The notes beneath the pieces were generated by a model. It was given only the letters and a program-made list of their open reading frames with translations. It had not been told where the DNA came from and did not search any database. Positions 51,755-62,850 of a stretch of DNA of 64,000 nucleotides are shown piece by piece. Where the stretch lies: contig NC_030384.2 in assembly GCF_001625215.2 (NCBI RefSeq), forward strand, positions 44,302,390 through 44,366,389, in the 5' to 3' direction. This stretch comes from Daucus carota subsp. sativus. Its lineage: Eukaryota > Streptophyta > Magnoliopsida > Apiales > Apiaceae. The translations under genes and the position numbers were made by a program. Position 1 is the stretch's first letter. Every line of letters starts with the position of its first letter.

Positions 51755-54700
51755 TTGATAGCGGAAGCTGCATGAATGTAATTTCAGCCTCGGCAGTGGA
51801 ACGACTAAAACTTCCTACAGAGCCACATCCTCAGCCCTATCATGTTGCTTGGATCGATAATACATCCATTCCGGTAAGTAAACGCTGCCTAGTTCCAATA
51901 ATGTGTGGTCGTTACAAAAATTCTATTCATTGTGATGTTGTACCCATGAATGTGACGCACATTTTACTTGGACGACCATGGTTATTCGATTATGATGTCT
52001 ATCATTGTGGCAAGGAGAATACCTTTCATTTCTTCTGGGAAGGTAATAAGATTACACTTTATCCTAAAAGTTCCGAAGAACTGAAGAAGATGAAGAAAAT
52101 CAGGCCAAAAACTTCAGAATCTAAAACAGATCAGAAGTTACTTGACTCAACTTCTGCAGTAACTACATCAGATCAACCATTTAAAAGGGAGAAAAGGGTC
52201 CTTCAGTTGCTAACAAAGAAGAAGTTCTTGCGCGAAAGCAATGAAACTGGAGTTATTTATGGAATGGTGATCAAGCAGATAAGCCAGAATAAGGACTCGA
52301 CAGCCAAGGAATTACCAGGTGAGATTAAAACATTGTTGCAAGACTTTTCAGATATTGCTCCTGATGAACTACCTGATGCTTTACCTCCGATGCGCAATAT
52401 ACAACATGCAATTGATCTGGTCCCGGGAGCACAACTTCCAAATCTTCCAGCCTACCGAATGAATCCCTCGGAACATGCTGAACTCAAGAAGCAGGTGGAA
52501 GCTCTCTTGTCAAAAGGATTCATTCGAGAGAGCCTAAGTCCATGTGCAGTCCCGGCTCTTTTAACACCAAAGAAGGATGGAAGTTGGCGCATGTGTATAG
52601 ATAGCCGTGCAATTAACAAAATTACTGTTAAGTATCGCTTCCCAATACCACGGCTCGATGATTTGCTTGATATGATGGCAGGTGCTACCATCTTTACAAA
52701 GGTGGATCTAAGGAGTGGCTACCATCAAATCCGAATTCGGCCCGGAGATGAATGGAAGACTGCATTTAAAACCAAAGATGGGCTTTATGAATGGTTGGTC
52801 TTGCCCTTTGGCTTATGCAATGCTCCTAGCACATTTATGAGGATAATGACACAAATATTTCAGCCTTTCATCGGAAAATTTCTGGTTGTGTATTTTGATG
52901 ATATTTTAATATATAGCAAGACCAAGGAGGAGCACCTCTCTCATCTAAGACGTGTTCTACGAGTCCTACGGCAAGAAAAACTCTACATCAACATGAAAAA
53001 GTGTTCTTTTATGACAAGCAACGTTGTATTTTTGGGATTTGTTGTTTCTTCTGATGGCGTGGCAGCAGATCCAGAGAAAGTGGCAGCCATTATCAATTGG
53101 CCAGTACCACAATCATTACATGAGGCAAGGAGTTTTCATGGACTAGCAACCTTTTACCGGCGTTTTATTAAAAATTTCAGCACTATAATGGCTCCAATTA
53201 CAGATTGTATGAAGAAGGGGCAATTTAAGTGGACATTGGCAGCTTCCAACGCTTTTGTGAAGATTAAGGAGTGCATGACTCAAGCCCCGGTTCTAAGGCT
53301 GCCAGATTTTACAAAGGTGTTCGAAGTTGCATGTGATGCTTCACATGTTGGAATTGGAGGAGTACTCAGCCAAGAAGGACATCCGGTAGCATTTTTCAGT
53401 GAAAAGCTCAATGAAGCTAAGCTGAAATATACTACCTACGAGAAAGAATTTTATGCATTAGTGCAAGCACTAAGATATTGGCGTCACTATCTTATTCACA
53501 AAGAGTTTGTGCTATATTCTGATCATGAAGCTCTTAAACATCTTAATAGTCAAAAGAAGCTTAACCAGAAGCATGGCAAGTGGGTTGAGTTCTTGCAAGA
53601 ATATGCCTTTGTTATAAAACATAAAGCTGGGGTGGAGAATAAGGCGGCTGATGCTCTTAGCCGAGTAATTTATGTTATGAATACGTTATCTGTCAAGGTA
53701 GTAGGCTTCGAAAGGCTTAAGGAGGAATATCCATCATGTAAAGATTTTCAGGATGTCTATTCCAGCATGACTACCGGACAACAACACTCTGTTTTTTCTT
53801 TACGAGATGGTTATTTATTCAAAGGGCATCGTCTTTGTCTACCATCTACTTCAGTTCGTGAACAAATTATTCAGGAATTACATGGTCGTGGTCATTTCGG
53901 AAGAGACAAAACAGTAGCCATGGTTGAAGAGAGATTCTTTTGGCCACGTTTAAAGCATGATGTAGCTGTTGTTGTTTCTCAGTGTCGTATATGTCAAATG
54001 GCCAAAGGAACAAAGAATGTTTCAGGATTATATATGCCACTTCCGACCCCTCACGAACCTTGGCAAGACTTAAGCATGGATTTCATACTTGGCTTACCAA
54101 AAACTGCTCGAGGACATGACTCAATCTACGTGGTTGTCGACCGATTCTCCAAGATGGCGCATTTCATTCCATGTTCGAAGACGTTAGATGCAGTCCACAT
54201 TGCAAAGTTATTTTTCAAAGAGATTGTTCGGCTACACGGGTTGCCAAAGACTATAGTGTCAGATCGAGACACGAAATTTACAGGCTATTTTTGGCGAACA
54301 TTGTGGAGGTTGATGAATACACAATTAAAATTTTCTTCTGCGTATCACCCTCAAACCGACGGGCAGACAGAAGTTGTTAATAGGAGTTTGGGGAATCTAC
54401 TGCGTTGCTTGGTTGAAGATAAACTCACAACTTGGGACCAGATTTTAGCAATGGCTGAGTTCGAGTACAACAGTTCCGTCAACCGAACTACAGGCCGCAG
54501 TCCTTTTGAGATTGTGTTAGGTATGCAGCCTAAGAAACCAATTGATCTGGCCCCTTTACCTATATCTGGCCGTCACAGTGCAGATGCAGAAGCTTTTGCT
54601 GAACATATTCAGCAAATTCATGCTGATGTTCGTCACAAAATATCGGCCAGTAATGCTAAATACAAAACTCAGGCAGATTTGCATCGTAAAAACACTGAAT

Positions 54701-55233
54701 ATGAGGTTGGAGATCAGGTTATGGTACGCATTCGGCCTGAACGCTTTCCCAATGGCAAATACAAAAAGTTGCAGTACAGAAGGGTGGGACCATATACAAT
54801 CAGCCATAAAATTAATTCCAACGCTTACGTTCTAGATCTTCCTGCTGACATGGGAATTAGCAACATCTTTAATGTTGAAGACTTAACTATTTATCACGGA
54901 CATAGTGACCCTACTAAATCTATTCCTCCACTTCGCCTACCTCCTGCTTCAAATGTCCGTGACGAGATTGACGATATAGTGGATACAACTATTGTTTCTA
55001 CTCGGAACAGCGGTTATCAGAAATATTTGATTAAATGGAAGGATAAACCTTGGTCGGACTGTACATGGATCTCTGATGAGGAATTTCAACGTTTGGATCC
55101 TGATCTCTATAACAAGTATCACTCTTTCAACTCGTCGGAGCCGAGTTTTTCCAAGCCGGGGAGAAATGATGTAAATTCAAGAAAGTATGGGAAAACATAT
55201 TCAAGAAGGCAGAAGGTTCCAGGAAATAATTGA
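51751..55233 (+). CDS. pol: Pol polyprotein of the chromovirus
   Basis: About 1,160 codons with aspartic protease (IDSGS at the start), reverse transcriptase (YFDDIL near residue 381), RNase H (DASHVGIG near 529), integrase with an HHCC zinc finger (about 711-747) and catalytic core (MDFILGLP, about 775), and a C-terminal chromodomain (YLIKWKDKPWSDCTWISDEE, about 1090-1120). Gag and pol are separate, slightly overlapping frames, as known for this family. The tail of pol extends into the 3' LTR. Confidence 0.93.
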   Translation: MIDSGSCMNVISASAVERLKLPTEPHPQPYHVAWIDNTSIPVSKRCLVPIMCGRYKNSIHCDVVPMNVTHILLGRPWLFDYDVYHCGKENTFHFFWEGNKITLYPKSSEELKKMKKIRPKTSESKTDQKLLDSTSAVTTSDQPFKREKRVLQLLTKKKFLRESNETGVIYGMVIKQISQNKDSTAKELPGEIKTLLQDFSDIAPDELPDALPPMRNIQHAIDLVPGAQLPNLPAYRMNPSEHAELKKQVEALLSKGFIRESLSPCAVPALLTPKKDGSWRMCIDSRAINKITVKYRFPIPRLDDLLDMMAGATIFTKVDLRSGYHQIRIRPGDEWKTAFKTKDGLYEWLVLPFGLCNAPSTFMRIMTQIFQPFIGKFLVVYFDDILIYSKTKEEHLSHLRRVLRVLRQEKLYINMKKCSFMTSNVVFLGFVVSSDGVAADPEKVAAIINWPVPQSLHEARSFHGLATFYRRFIKNFSTIMAPITDCMKKGQFKWTLAASNAFVKIKECMTQAPVLRLPDFTKVFEVACDASHVGIGGVLSQEGHPVAFFSEKLNEAKLKYTTYEKEFYALVQALRYWRHYLIHKEFVLYSDHEALKHLNSQKKLNQKHGKWVEFLQEYAFVIKHKAGVENKAADALSRVIYVMNTLSVKVVGFERLKEEYPSCKDFQDVYSSMTTGQQHSVFSLRDGYLFKGHRLCLPSTSVREQIIQELHGRGHFGRDKTVAMVEERFFWPRLKHDVAVVVSQCRICQMAKGTKNVSGLYMPLPTPHEPWQDLSMDFILGLPKTARGHDSIYVVVDRFSKMAHFIPCSKTLDAVHIAKLFFKEIVRLHGLPKTIVSDRDTKFTGYFWRTLWRLMNTQLKFSSAYHPQTDGQTEVVNRSLGNLLRCLVEDKLTTWDQILAMAEFEYNSSVNRTTGRSPFEIVLGMQPKKPIDLAPLPISGRHSADAEAFAEHIQQIHADVRHKISASNAKYKTQADLHRKNTEYEVGDQVMVRIRPERFPNGKYKKLQYRRVGPYTISHKINSNAYVLDLPADMGISNIFNVEDLTIYHGHSDPTKSIPPLRLPPASNVRDEIDDIVDTTIVSTRNSGYQKYLIKWKDKPWSDCTWISDEEFQRLDPDLYNKYHSFNSSEPSFSKPGRNDVNSRKYGKTYSRRQKVPGNN
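55158..55166 (+). other. Polypurine tract
   Basis: GGGGAGAAA immediately before the 3' LTR, the plus-strand priming site. It lies within the pol reading frame. Confidence 0.85.
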
Positions 55234-55586
55234 AATGTTCCAGAAAATACTAGGCAGAAGGTTCCAGGATATAATTGAAATGTTCTAGAAAATACTAAGT
55301 TCATGATTAATTAATGAAGAAGTCCTAAAGCCTAAGTCTATTAGTCAAACAAGTCTAAAAGTCTCTTAGAAGTCTGAAGGTCCTTTGAATTGAATACCTT
55401 AAATGTTATTCAGCTAGAAAGTTCCAGAGGGAGCTATAAATTCTTGTACTCAGTTTGTTTGAGGCAGATTGGAATGAATTAAGTTTTATTACTCTTCTTG
55501 GGTGTGAGACCTGAGTTCTATTACTTTCTTGGGTGTGAGACCTAAGTAATCTAGTTCTAAGCGCTGAGTATAAAGATCCTGCATCA
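55167..55586 (+). repeat. 3' LTR of the chromovirus
   Basis: 420 bp, same as the 5' LTR at every position I compared. Confidence 0.96.
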
Positions 55587-55591
55587 TTATG

Positions 55592-57789
55592 TAATTCTCA
55601 TTATAACACGCTAGGTTAACATTTTAGACTAATATCATTATATTTACACAATATGATTTTTATAGGGCTAAAACCCATACTTTAAAAGTAATTATTCGAA
55701 CAGGGAATCAAGTAAAAATAAACTTAATATTCCAACTAAATCAAATATCCATGAATATGACAACAACAAAAAAATCCATTGCGAAGAAAATTAACATGTG
55801 ATTCAAGGAAAAGGAATATTGCCTATACTTCGCACACGGTAATTTTACTATATCTTTTTAATTCAATTTAACATCATTCTATTCATATTAAAACAATTTT
55901 GTTAATATTATTTTTTCATATATTAAATTTTCAAATTTTTGAAAAATAATAAGTTATGAATTTAAATATGTTAGTATATATAAGTTAGTAAATAATATTT
56001 AAATGTTAAAATCTAATATTTACTAAATGTAAATAATATATGTATATTTTTATGTGTTTATTTAATTTCCTAAATTTCCTAATGTCACTCCCCTGCACAT
56101 ACAGGAGATCCTACTGATTTAAGAAAATAAATTGAAATGAATATTGTTGCCCCGCTTGGTCTTACTGGCTCTTGCGGACATGGTTTCAGCAATTTTTTTG
56201 CTTGAGAAGAGCAGGGAAGTCTAAGTGTCCACCTGTTCGAGATTGAGCTCTCAAGTCTCAGATACATGCAGAAGCTACAAAAGCTAACCAACTTACAAAG
56301 ACTTCTTCTAGTATCATTTCTAAAGGTTTGGAATGAAAATTCTTACCCCAAACTTTGAACATGCTACCGTGAATGTTAGAATTTTCTACCTCCTGCCGTT
56401 TTGATATCAATGTTGTGATGGTAGCCACTAATATCTTGAAGAAGTGTGAGTAAAATGTATTTAGATATAACCTCGATACACTAAATATATTGCACAAATT
56501 CAGTAAAATGAGATATTGAAAGTAACAATAATCTTCAAATACTTGCTATTAGATAGTAGCAGTTACCTTCACCTACAGTCAGAAAACAAAGATCTTCATT
56601 ATCTAATCATATTTTCATTCCGTTTTACTAAACTTCTTAAGAGTGGTCAGAAATTCCAATCAGAATACAATATTGACACCTGAGGTAGCTACACCCTATC
56701 ATGTATCAAATGTCAATTCGTTATTGTACTACATGCTAGACATCCTTACAGCACTGATGTCTTCCTGCTTTATTTAGCACCAAATTGAAAAAAAATAAAA
56801 AAATTACAAACAATTATCCTCCTGAAGCCTGTTAACCCGGCAGAGTAGGTAGAGTAGGTCAGTTACAACATTATGCCTCTAGGAATTCTTTTAACCTGCA
56901 GTAAATGAAATCATGCCAGATAATTGTAATTTGAACATAAGTTTTTCTGGCATATTTACATTGCACAATTCAGAGCAACATGAAAAACAGTATATAGTAG
57001 GGCCAATCTTAAACTCAGCTTCTGCAATGATATGCGAAGCTGGCTACACTGATAACGATAATGAACTTGGATTTATAGTTTTTGACTTCCTTCTATAGGT
57101 TCTTTAGGATCGTATCAAAACTTGTATGTAGATGCCCTTCTTAAGAGGTTATGGAAAATACATGAACAGAAAAAGATATTATAAATCCATGATGCAAAAA
57201 ATATGAGGGCTTGAAACATTCTGACAAAGTGAATGTCTTGGAATGCAATATATGATAAAACAATTGAGTTCAAGAGAAACATCATAGAAAACTATTAGGT
57301 GTGGATGCAGGGAAATGCTATATCCTAAGCAATAATTTTTTTTGAAGAATAACAATAAACCTTAGTAAAAAGTGCATGGGAATTAATAACAGATAATACT
57401 ATACTAACCAGTTGATGGGATCAAGATCAGTAGTTTAAAAGATTCCCACATCAAGTTCATCTTGAACTCACTTGTTTCAAGTGCACCTCACGCTATTACC
57501 AAGACTTCTGCTTCAGAGCAGAGCCTCATCTGCAGCAAAACAAAATGTTAGTATTTTTAATAAAATAAGTTAAAATACATTTAACTTACAAATGATATTA
57601 ATAATATATAAAAATAATGAAATAATATATTAAAACATTACATTTAAAAGTGTAAATCACATCAGATTAGTGGAAGAAGAATAACACACTTCCTCAAGAC
57701 TTGGTTCATATGTGAAGATTTAGTAAATTAAGATTTTGTATTCAAACTTTTATAAAATTTATTAAAAAGACAGAGACTAACGGTGCAAG
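55592..57789. other. AT-rich region with a degenerate Helitron-like end and possible exon pieces
   Basis: CCTATACTTCGCACACGGT at 55822-55840 is a decayed form of the CCCGTGCTTCGCACACGGG terminus seen at 43.5 and 48.7 kb. On the minus strand about 56,145-56,240 (frame SSQAKKLLKPCPQEPVRPSG) follows an acceptor-like CTCGAACAG and may be an exon of the unidentified gene. Nothing else is supported. Confidence 0.35.
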
Positions 57790-58166
57790 TCATGATGTTT
57801 TGGGAAAATACAAACCTAGTGGCAGCCGAAGTAATAAAAACTTGGCTGGGAGCCCTGCCTCTCTAATACATTGGCATACCCGTACAGTGTCTGGAATTGA
57901 ATTTCCAAAATCTGCCAGATTTGCAAAGATATTATGCATTTGTTTTTTTATAACTATATGGCCATTGTTAATGATTGTCGCATCCAAACAGATTGCTTTT
58001 GTTCTGGTTTTGAAAATATACCTCATATTAGGAGGTGTCCACAGCATAATATTATATGGTAAACTAAAAGATGTTGATGTTCACATTTGGATGAAAAAGC
58101 AAGAAATACATATTGTATAGGAATATATAACAGAGACTATGCATCAAATTATCCTCCTGGACTTAC

Positions 58167-59348
58167 AGAGATATATGATTTGAACAGTTCGATTAGTTCA
58201 TGAGGATCCTCATGTTGTCTATTTAAGTAACATATTGCCCCATTACTGAAGTATTTGAATGATCTAATAACATCAGTCCTAGGAACTGAAAAGAAGGAAG
58301 CTTTCAGATAATGTTCATCAAATGAAATTTGAACCATAAGAAATTACAAAGGGATACTGAAATGAAAAGGAGGGATCACACTCATAATAGTTTAGTATGA
58401 CATAAGCCGATAGCTATAACAGAATGTAAACCATGTGAAAAAACAGAACAAAATATTACCTTCACTGCATTTCTTCAAGTGATGTAGTGAGGAGACTCAG
58501 TGCCAATTCGTTGTACTCTTTGAAAAACTGTGATCACAGACAATGTCAAATTAATAAGATGAAGCATGATTAATTATTGCCAAAGCCTCTCCAGTGTGTT
58601 CTTCCCAATACTTTTCCTGTACAAATTTGTGGAATCATAATCGGCACAAAAACAGAGATAAATGATAACTTAGTCCACTGAATGGTGTGGTAAAATACTA
58701 ATATATATATTTAGGGAAAAATCACAATTCTGAATAGGTATGAAAGCTACTGATGCAGAGAGACATGCTTAAGCACCTAATTTCTTAAAATTATCAACTA
58801 TGTAATATAAATAGAAGAGAACCACAGAAGCATCATTAAAAGGTTAAATATTCCATATATGGCATGTGACACCTTTTCCTTCCTTCAACACAGGACCACA
58901 ATATAAGAACTAAAAATCGATGCCTATGCAAAGCAACCTAGAGTTGGATTCTGGTTCTGAAGTTCAACAATGCCTATATTATACAGGAAATTATCATAAT
59001 TGGAAAAACTGGATACCTACTGGAGAGATCAACGCCGTGTATCCGTCTCTGTAATGGCGTCAGATATCCCTTACTAATTTTAATCATATTACCAGAGAGA
59101 TCTTCGCCGTGTAGCCGCCTCTGTGATGGCGTGAGATATCCCTGACTACCACCAACACTGGCAGTGCTTGAGTAGAAAAAATAATAAGAATATAATCGGA
59201 TTCAGGTACACCATAATCAATCTCAGAGACAGTAGTTGTTTTAATTGATTCAACATTTGAAAAGATAAATACATGGTGCCTGAGTTGAAATCTTGAGTCA
59301 TGACTTCGGTTAGTGGCTTGACCAAGTACCAATGTGCAATATTGGAAC
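58167..59348 (-). CDS. Unidentified host gene, candidate upstream exons
   Basis: Two segments have strong splice edges. 59093-59348 (acceptor GGGATTGTAG, donor CTG|GTAATA) codes TNRSHDSRFQLRHHVFIFSN, then TTTVSEIDYGVPESDYILII and LPVLVVVRDISRHHRGGYTA. 58167-58285 (acceptor CCTTCTTTTCAG, donor TCT|GTAAGTCC) codes TDVIRSFKYFSNGAICYLNR and QHEDPHELIELFKSYIS. Between them EKYWEEHTGEALAIINHASS (about 58,557-58,616) follows a good acceptor, and below them a frame at 57,790-58,047 reads AICLDATIINNGHIVIKKQM. I do not recognise the protein. Same strand and direction as the exons at 46.7-48.5 kb, so both sets may belong to one gene whose introns hold the mobile elements between them. The joins within this set are not complete. 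Confidence 0.42.
59023..59145. repeat. 72-bp-spaced duplication at an exon end
   Basis: GAGAGATC..CGCCGTGTA.CCG.CTCTGT at 59023 recurs at 59095 with about 85-90% identity over 50 bases. On the minus strand the first-read copy is the 3' end of the exon ending at 59093, so the exon end and part of its intron were duplicated. Confidence 0.8.
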
Positions 59349-59395
59349 CTACAATCCCAGTTAACAATGATATTCTTAGAAATACACTACAATGA

Positions 59396-61001
59396 TGTTA
59401 GGTCCAAAGTATCGTAGAAGGGGGGGGTTGAATACGATACTCACTACAATTTAAAATTCTTTCGAATCTTGCGGATAAATAAATTGCAGTCCTGTAATGG
59501 GTTTCGTGTTCCGGATATTTATTGGGTCGGTTTCTGAGGATATGAAAATATTAAACCAACACACAATATTTTCCAAGGTATATCTGTATATTGATAAATA
59601 CCTCGAAGGGTGCTACAAATCCAAACCCGAAGGTTGGCTACAGAGACTACAATACACTCTACACACAAACGCCTATCAAAACAGATCTTCTATCTAAGCT
59701 CTCGTATGTGTGTAGTGTGTGCACTTTACAAAGTGTGTAGTTAGTTTCAAATGAAACTACAAGGCTCTATTTATAGGCTTTACAAAATCTAACCATGGTT
59801 AACGAGTTCGTCCTGGACGACTTGAGTTCGTCCTGGACGGATTCGTTTTATAAAAATAAAACTAACTCCAAGTGCATACCAAAGTTGCGCCACTGACCAG
59901 TGGTAGTCAAACCTTGCGCTTTGACTTCATCATAGTATATGATTTGTAATACTTAGAATAAATTCTAAGTTGTGCTAACTTGAGAGGTCAAACATGGCGC
60001 CTTACATGGTCAATGGTTGCGCCAGGAAGTAGTAGAGTGCAGGAGTCAAAGTTTGCGCCCTTCTTGGTCAAACATTGCGCCTTACCATTGTGACATCAGT
60101 ACATGTGACTTAGAAGAAATTCTAAGTGAATTTTCTGTGTCATTGTGACTTGGAGTCGCAAACTTTGACCAGTCAAAGTTTGCGCCCCAAGTTGCGCTTG
60201 TACATCATATGCAGTGTGTGGTACTTAGAATTAAAACCAAGGAGTTTTGCTGGGGTTGACCTGAGTCAAAGTTTGCGCTTTGACTCTTGGTCAAACCTTG
60301 CGCTGGGTGCTCCTGTGAAATGCCTTAGACAAATTCCATGTTTTGATCTTGCTTCTTGTTTTGTATACTAATTAAATATACATATATATATAAATAATTG
60401 TGTTAACTTAATTACTTGAATTATTTAAATTCAAATAATTCACAATTAATATATATATATATATATCTAATTAATAAGATCCTTTTGGCAATATATCCTG
60501 GAGCAGCTCGATTGACTTGATCAATTAATTCGTTGGTCGAATTCACTGAATACTTTCGTACGTCCTGACGTCCTGTGCACTGGTCTGGTTCACGAACGAC
60601 TCGAACTGAAATAATTCTTTGAATCCTTTGCTTGATAATAAACTTGATCAGTCATTCCGGGTTAGTTTATGCTTCAGTTTGTTGATTATAAATAACCAAC
60701 CAAGATATATAGAAATATCTTGCTTCAGGGGTTGCACTGAAATCTTTCGAGTACTTGGACAACATCTTCATTGCTTCCACAATCTTGAATACTTCAATCC
60801 TTATTCTTCACCGAGGCATGAACATATTAATGAACTTCTTCCAGTGAACTTATTCCTTCAAGACTGTAGATGGCTTCTTCAACCTTTGTCTTCGTATCTT
60901 CCGATTCCGGTGCAGGCGTAGTGTTATTTACTTGTCCTGTTCTATTGTTGAGTTATCATCCCTATGTAACAGATAGGGTTGTCTTTACATTTAGACTTAC
61001 A
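59396..61001 (-). repeat. 3' LTR of the Ty1-copia element
   Basis: Begins TGTTAGGTCC and ends ACTTACA on the plus strand (TG...CA). It contains about ten scattered TTGCGC(C/T) motifs, mostly next to GTCAAA, between 59,880 and 60,310, and a doubled GAGTTCGTCCTGGACG at about 59,803-59,840. Confidence 0.75.
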
Positions 61002-61011
61002 ATCTCCCCCT
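61002..61011 (-). other. Polypurine tract of the copia element
   Basis: AGGGGGAGAT on the minus strand directly before the LTR start. Further AAGGGGGAG copies lie at about 61,630 and 61,700. Confidence 0.7.
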
Positions 61012-62245
61012 ATTTGTTTGTTAATCATAACAAGCAAATCCTCTGGAGGATAACTCAACTAACACTAGAAAAAGTAAAATCCTGGACTAGTAAATAATGC
61101 TACAAAGTTTCTGGATCATATAATACATTTCCAGATTTCATGAATAGAAATAACAAATGTGCATATCACCTTTATTTCTCTGGTTCTTGCTTACCTGCCA
61201 GATCATCCTCATAGTTTGTCTTGAAGAGAATTCAAAACATTCCATTATGCAAAGAACAATCAGCAGCTTCTTTAAATTCTTCAGTGGTGATGAATAAGTT
61301 CCTGTCTACCACTTACTGAAGAATAAATGTATCACCGTGATCCCTCAAAAGTAAAGAAACAAGTCTTTGCTTATGCTTCTCCCTCTGTTAGAGATAGTGG
61401 TGAACTAATACCACTACTTCCTAGGAATCATACCACGTACCACCTGAATAAGAATGCAATACAGTGGTGAGGTGTACATGAGTTTTTATTACTTCTCCTC
61501 CCATTACCTTGATCAAGTACCCCTTGGTGATAAGTAGCTATCTCCCCTTAGATGAAAGATGAATCCTCCTCCTTAGTTGAAAGATGAATCTCCTCCTCCG
61601 TATTACACAGCTAAAGAGTAGTTTTACTCCCCCTTAGTTGTAGACAACAGAAGAAAGCTAACTTACTTTTTCTTCCCCCTTTCATATATTCTCCCCCTAA
61701 ATATATTCTCCCCCTTAGTTGTGGAATCCTCCGAGGATATGTGGTATCAAATATGGTCAAGGAATGTGTACAATACTTCCTGTACCAAAAGATAATCTCC
61801 CCATAGAGAACTACACAACGCTAAAGCTGGGGTCGAAGAAAGAGTTCAGAAGAAGGGTTTACTTTGATTGGGTTGGTCCCTATGCTGAAAGAATAGGTTC
61901 CAAACGGAAAAGTAATGAGTAAAATCTGACAATCGTGTCCCTTTGGTGTTACCAAATGCTAAAGCTTCCCGATATTGTTAGGTCGCAATACCAATTGTTA
62001 GATCCCTGGTAAGGTTTCGATAACATCTTCAACATGGCTCCAACGGCAGTCAGTCGAACATTTCAGTGAAAGTATCCACTTTGCCTTTAGGTATAAATTT
62101 GGTAATCAGTGGTTATCTCACTAAATGTTCTGCAGGTGTATCACTCGACACTCAATTTTCTCTCGGTTTCTGGGTAAGGGTGTCACTCACGAGTTCTGTA
62201 AGTGTATCCCTCCACACAAATACTAAGCTTCCAAAATGCTGAGTA

Positions 62246-62850
62246 CCTGCAAGAAAATCACCTTAGCCACCCTTAAAGGGGGTCACCGGTGGTGCAATGG
62301 GAGTTCGTAATTCCCAGTCCCTGTAGACGCATCAGATAAATCCGAATCATGGTCCACAAGTTGCCAACCACTAAGTGGCTTATCCAATTAAGGATCCAGA
62401 GTTGTTTGCTCTGGGAGGTTAGACAAAGGCTTAATTATGGCAAAGGCCTAAGTCCTCCTCAATGTCTGTGAAGACACTTGATTCAAGAGAATCATCAACC
62501 ATAGGTTCACAACGTGAAATGGAATGAACCGTAGTTGCTTCCGTCAATTCTTTCAACAACTTGTGAGCTTTCAATACCAATTATTATTATATGTACCTCA
62601 CAAGTGTTTCACTCTTCTCAATATCCTATGTGTTTGCACTCACTCATGCTCACATATTTCTCATTCTGATATCTCACTGGTCCTTCTCAGAATCTCACCA
62701 AGTGTTTAACTCTCAGTGTTTGGCTCACAGTGTTTCTCTCAGCACTCAAAGTATGGTCTTCTGTACCTGCATGAGAAAATCACCATAGCCCCTTCAAGAG
62801 AGGTCACTGGCGGTGCAATGGGGTTTCGTAAATCCCCGATCCTCAACTGA
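62246..62850. repeat. Repeated block within the copia internal region
   Basis: ACCTGCAAGAAAATCACC...GGTGGTGCAATGGGAGTTCG (from 62246) recurs as ACCTGCATGAGAAAATCACC...GGCGGTGCAATGGGGTTTCG (from 62765), about 520 bp apart, both followed by an AGTTGCC context. Confidence 0.7.

Larger units (their letters stand above)
49991..55586 (+). mobile_element. Ty3/gypsy chromovirus, looks whole
   Basis: The 5.6-kb element has 420-bp LTRs at both ends, a tRNA-Met primer site, gag and pol frames, a polypurine tract and a perfect 5-bp target duplication TTATG (49986-49990 and 55587-55591). The domain order protease, reverse transcriptase, RNase H, integrase, chromodomain makes it a chromovirus of Ty3/gypsy; size and gag text suggest a Galadriel/CRM/Reina-like lineage, not settled. 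The LTRs appear identical by eye, so the insertion is very young. Confidence 0.95.
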
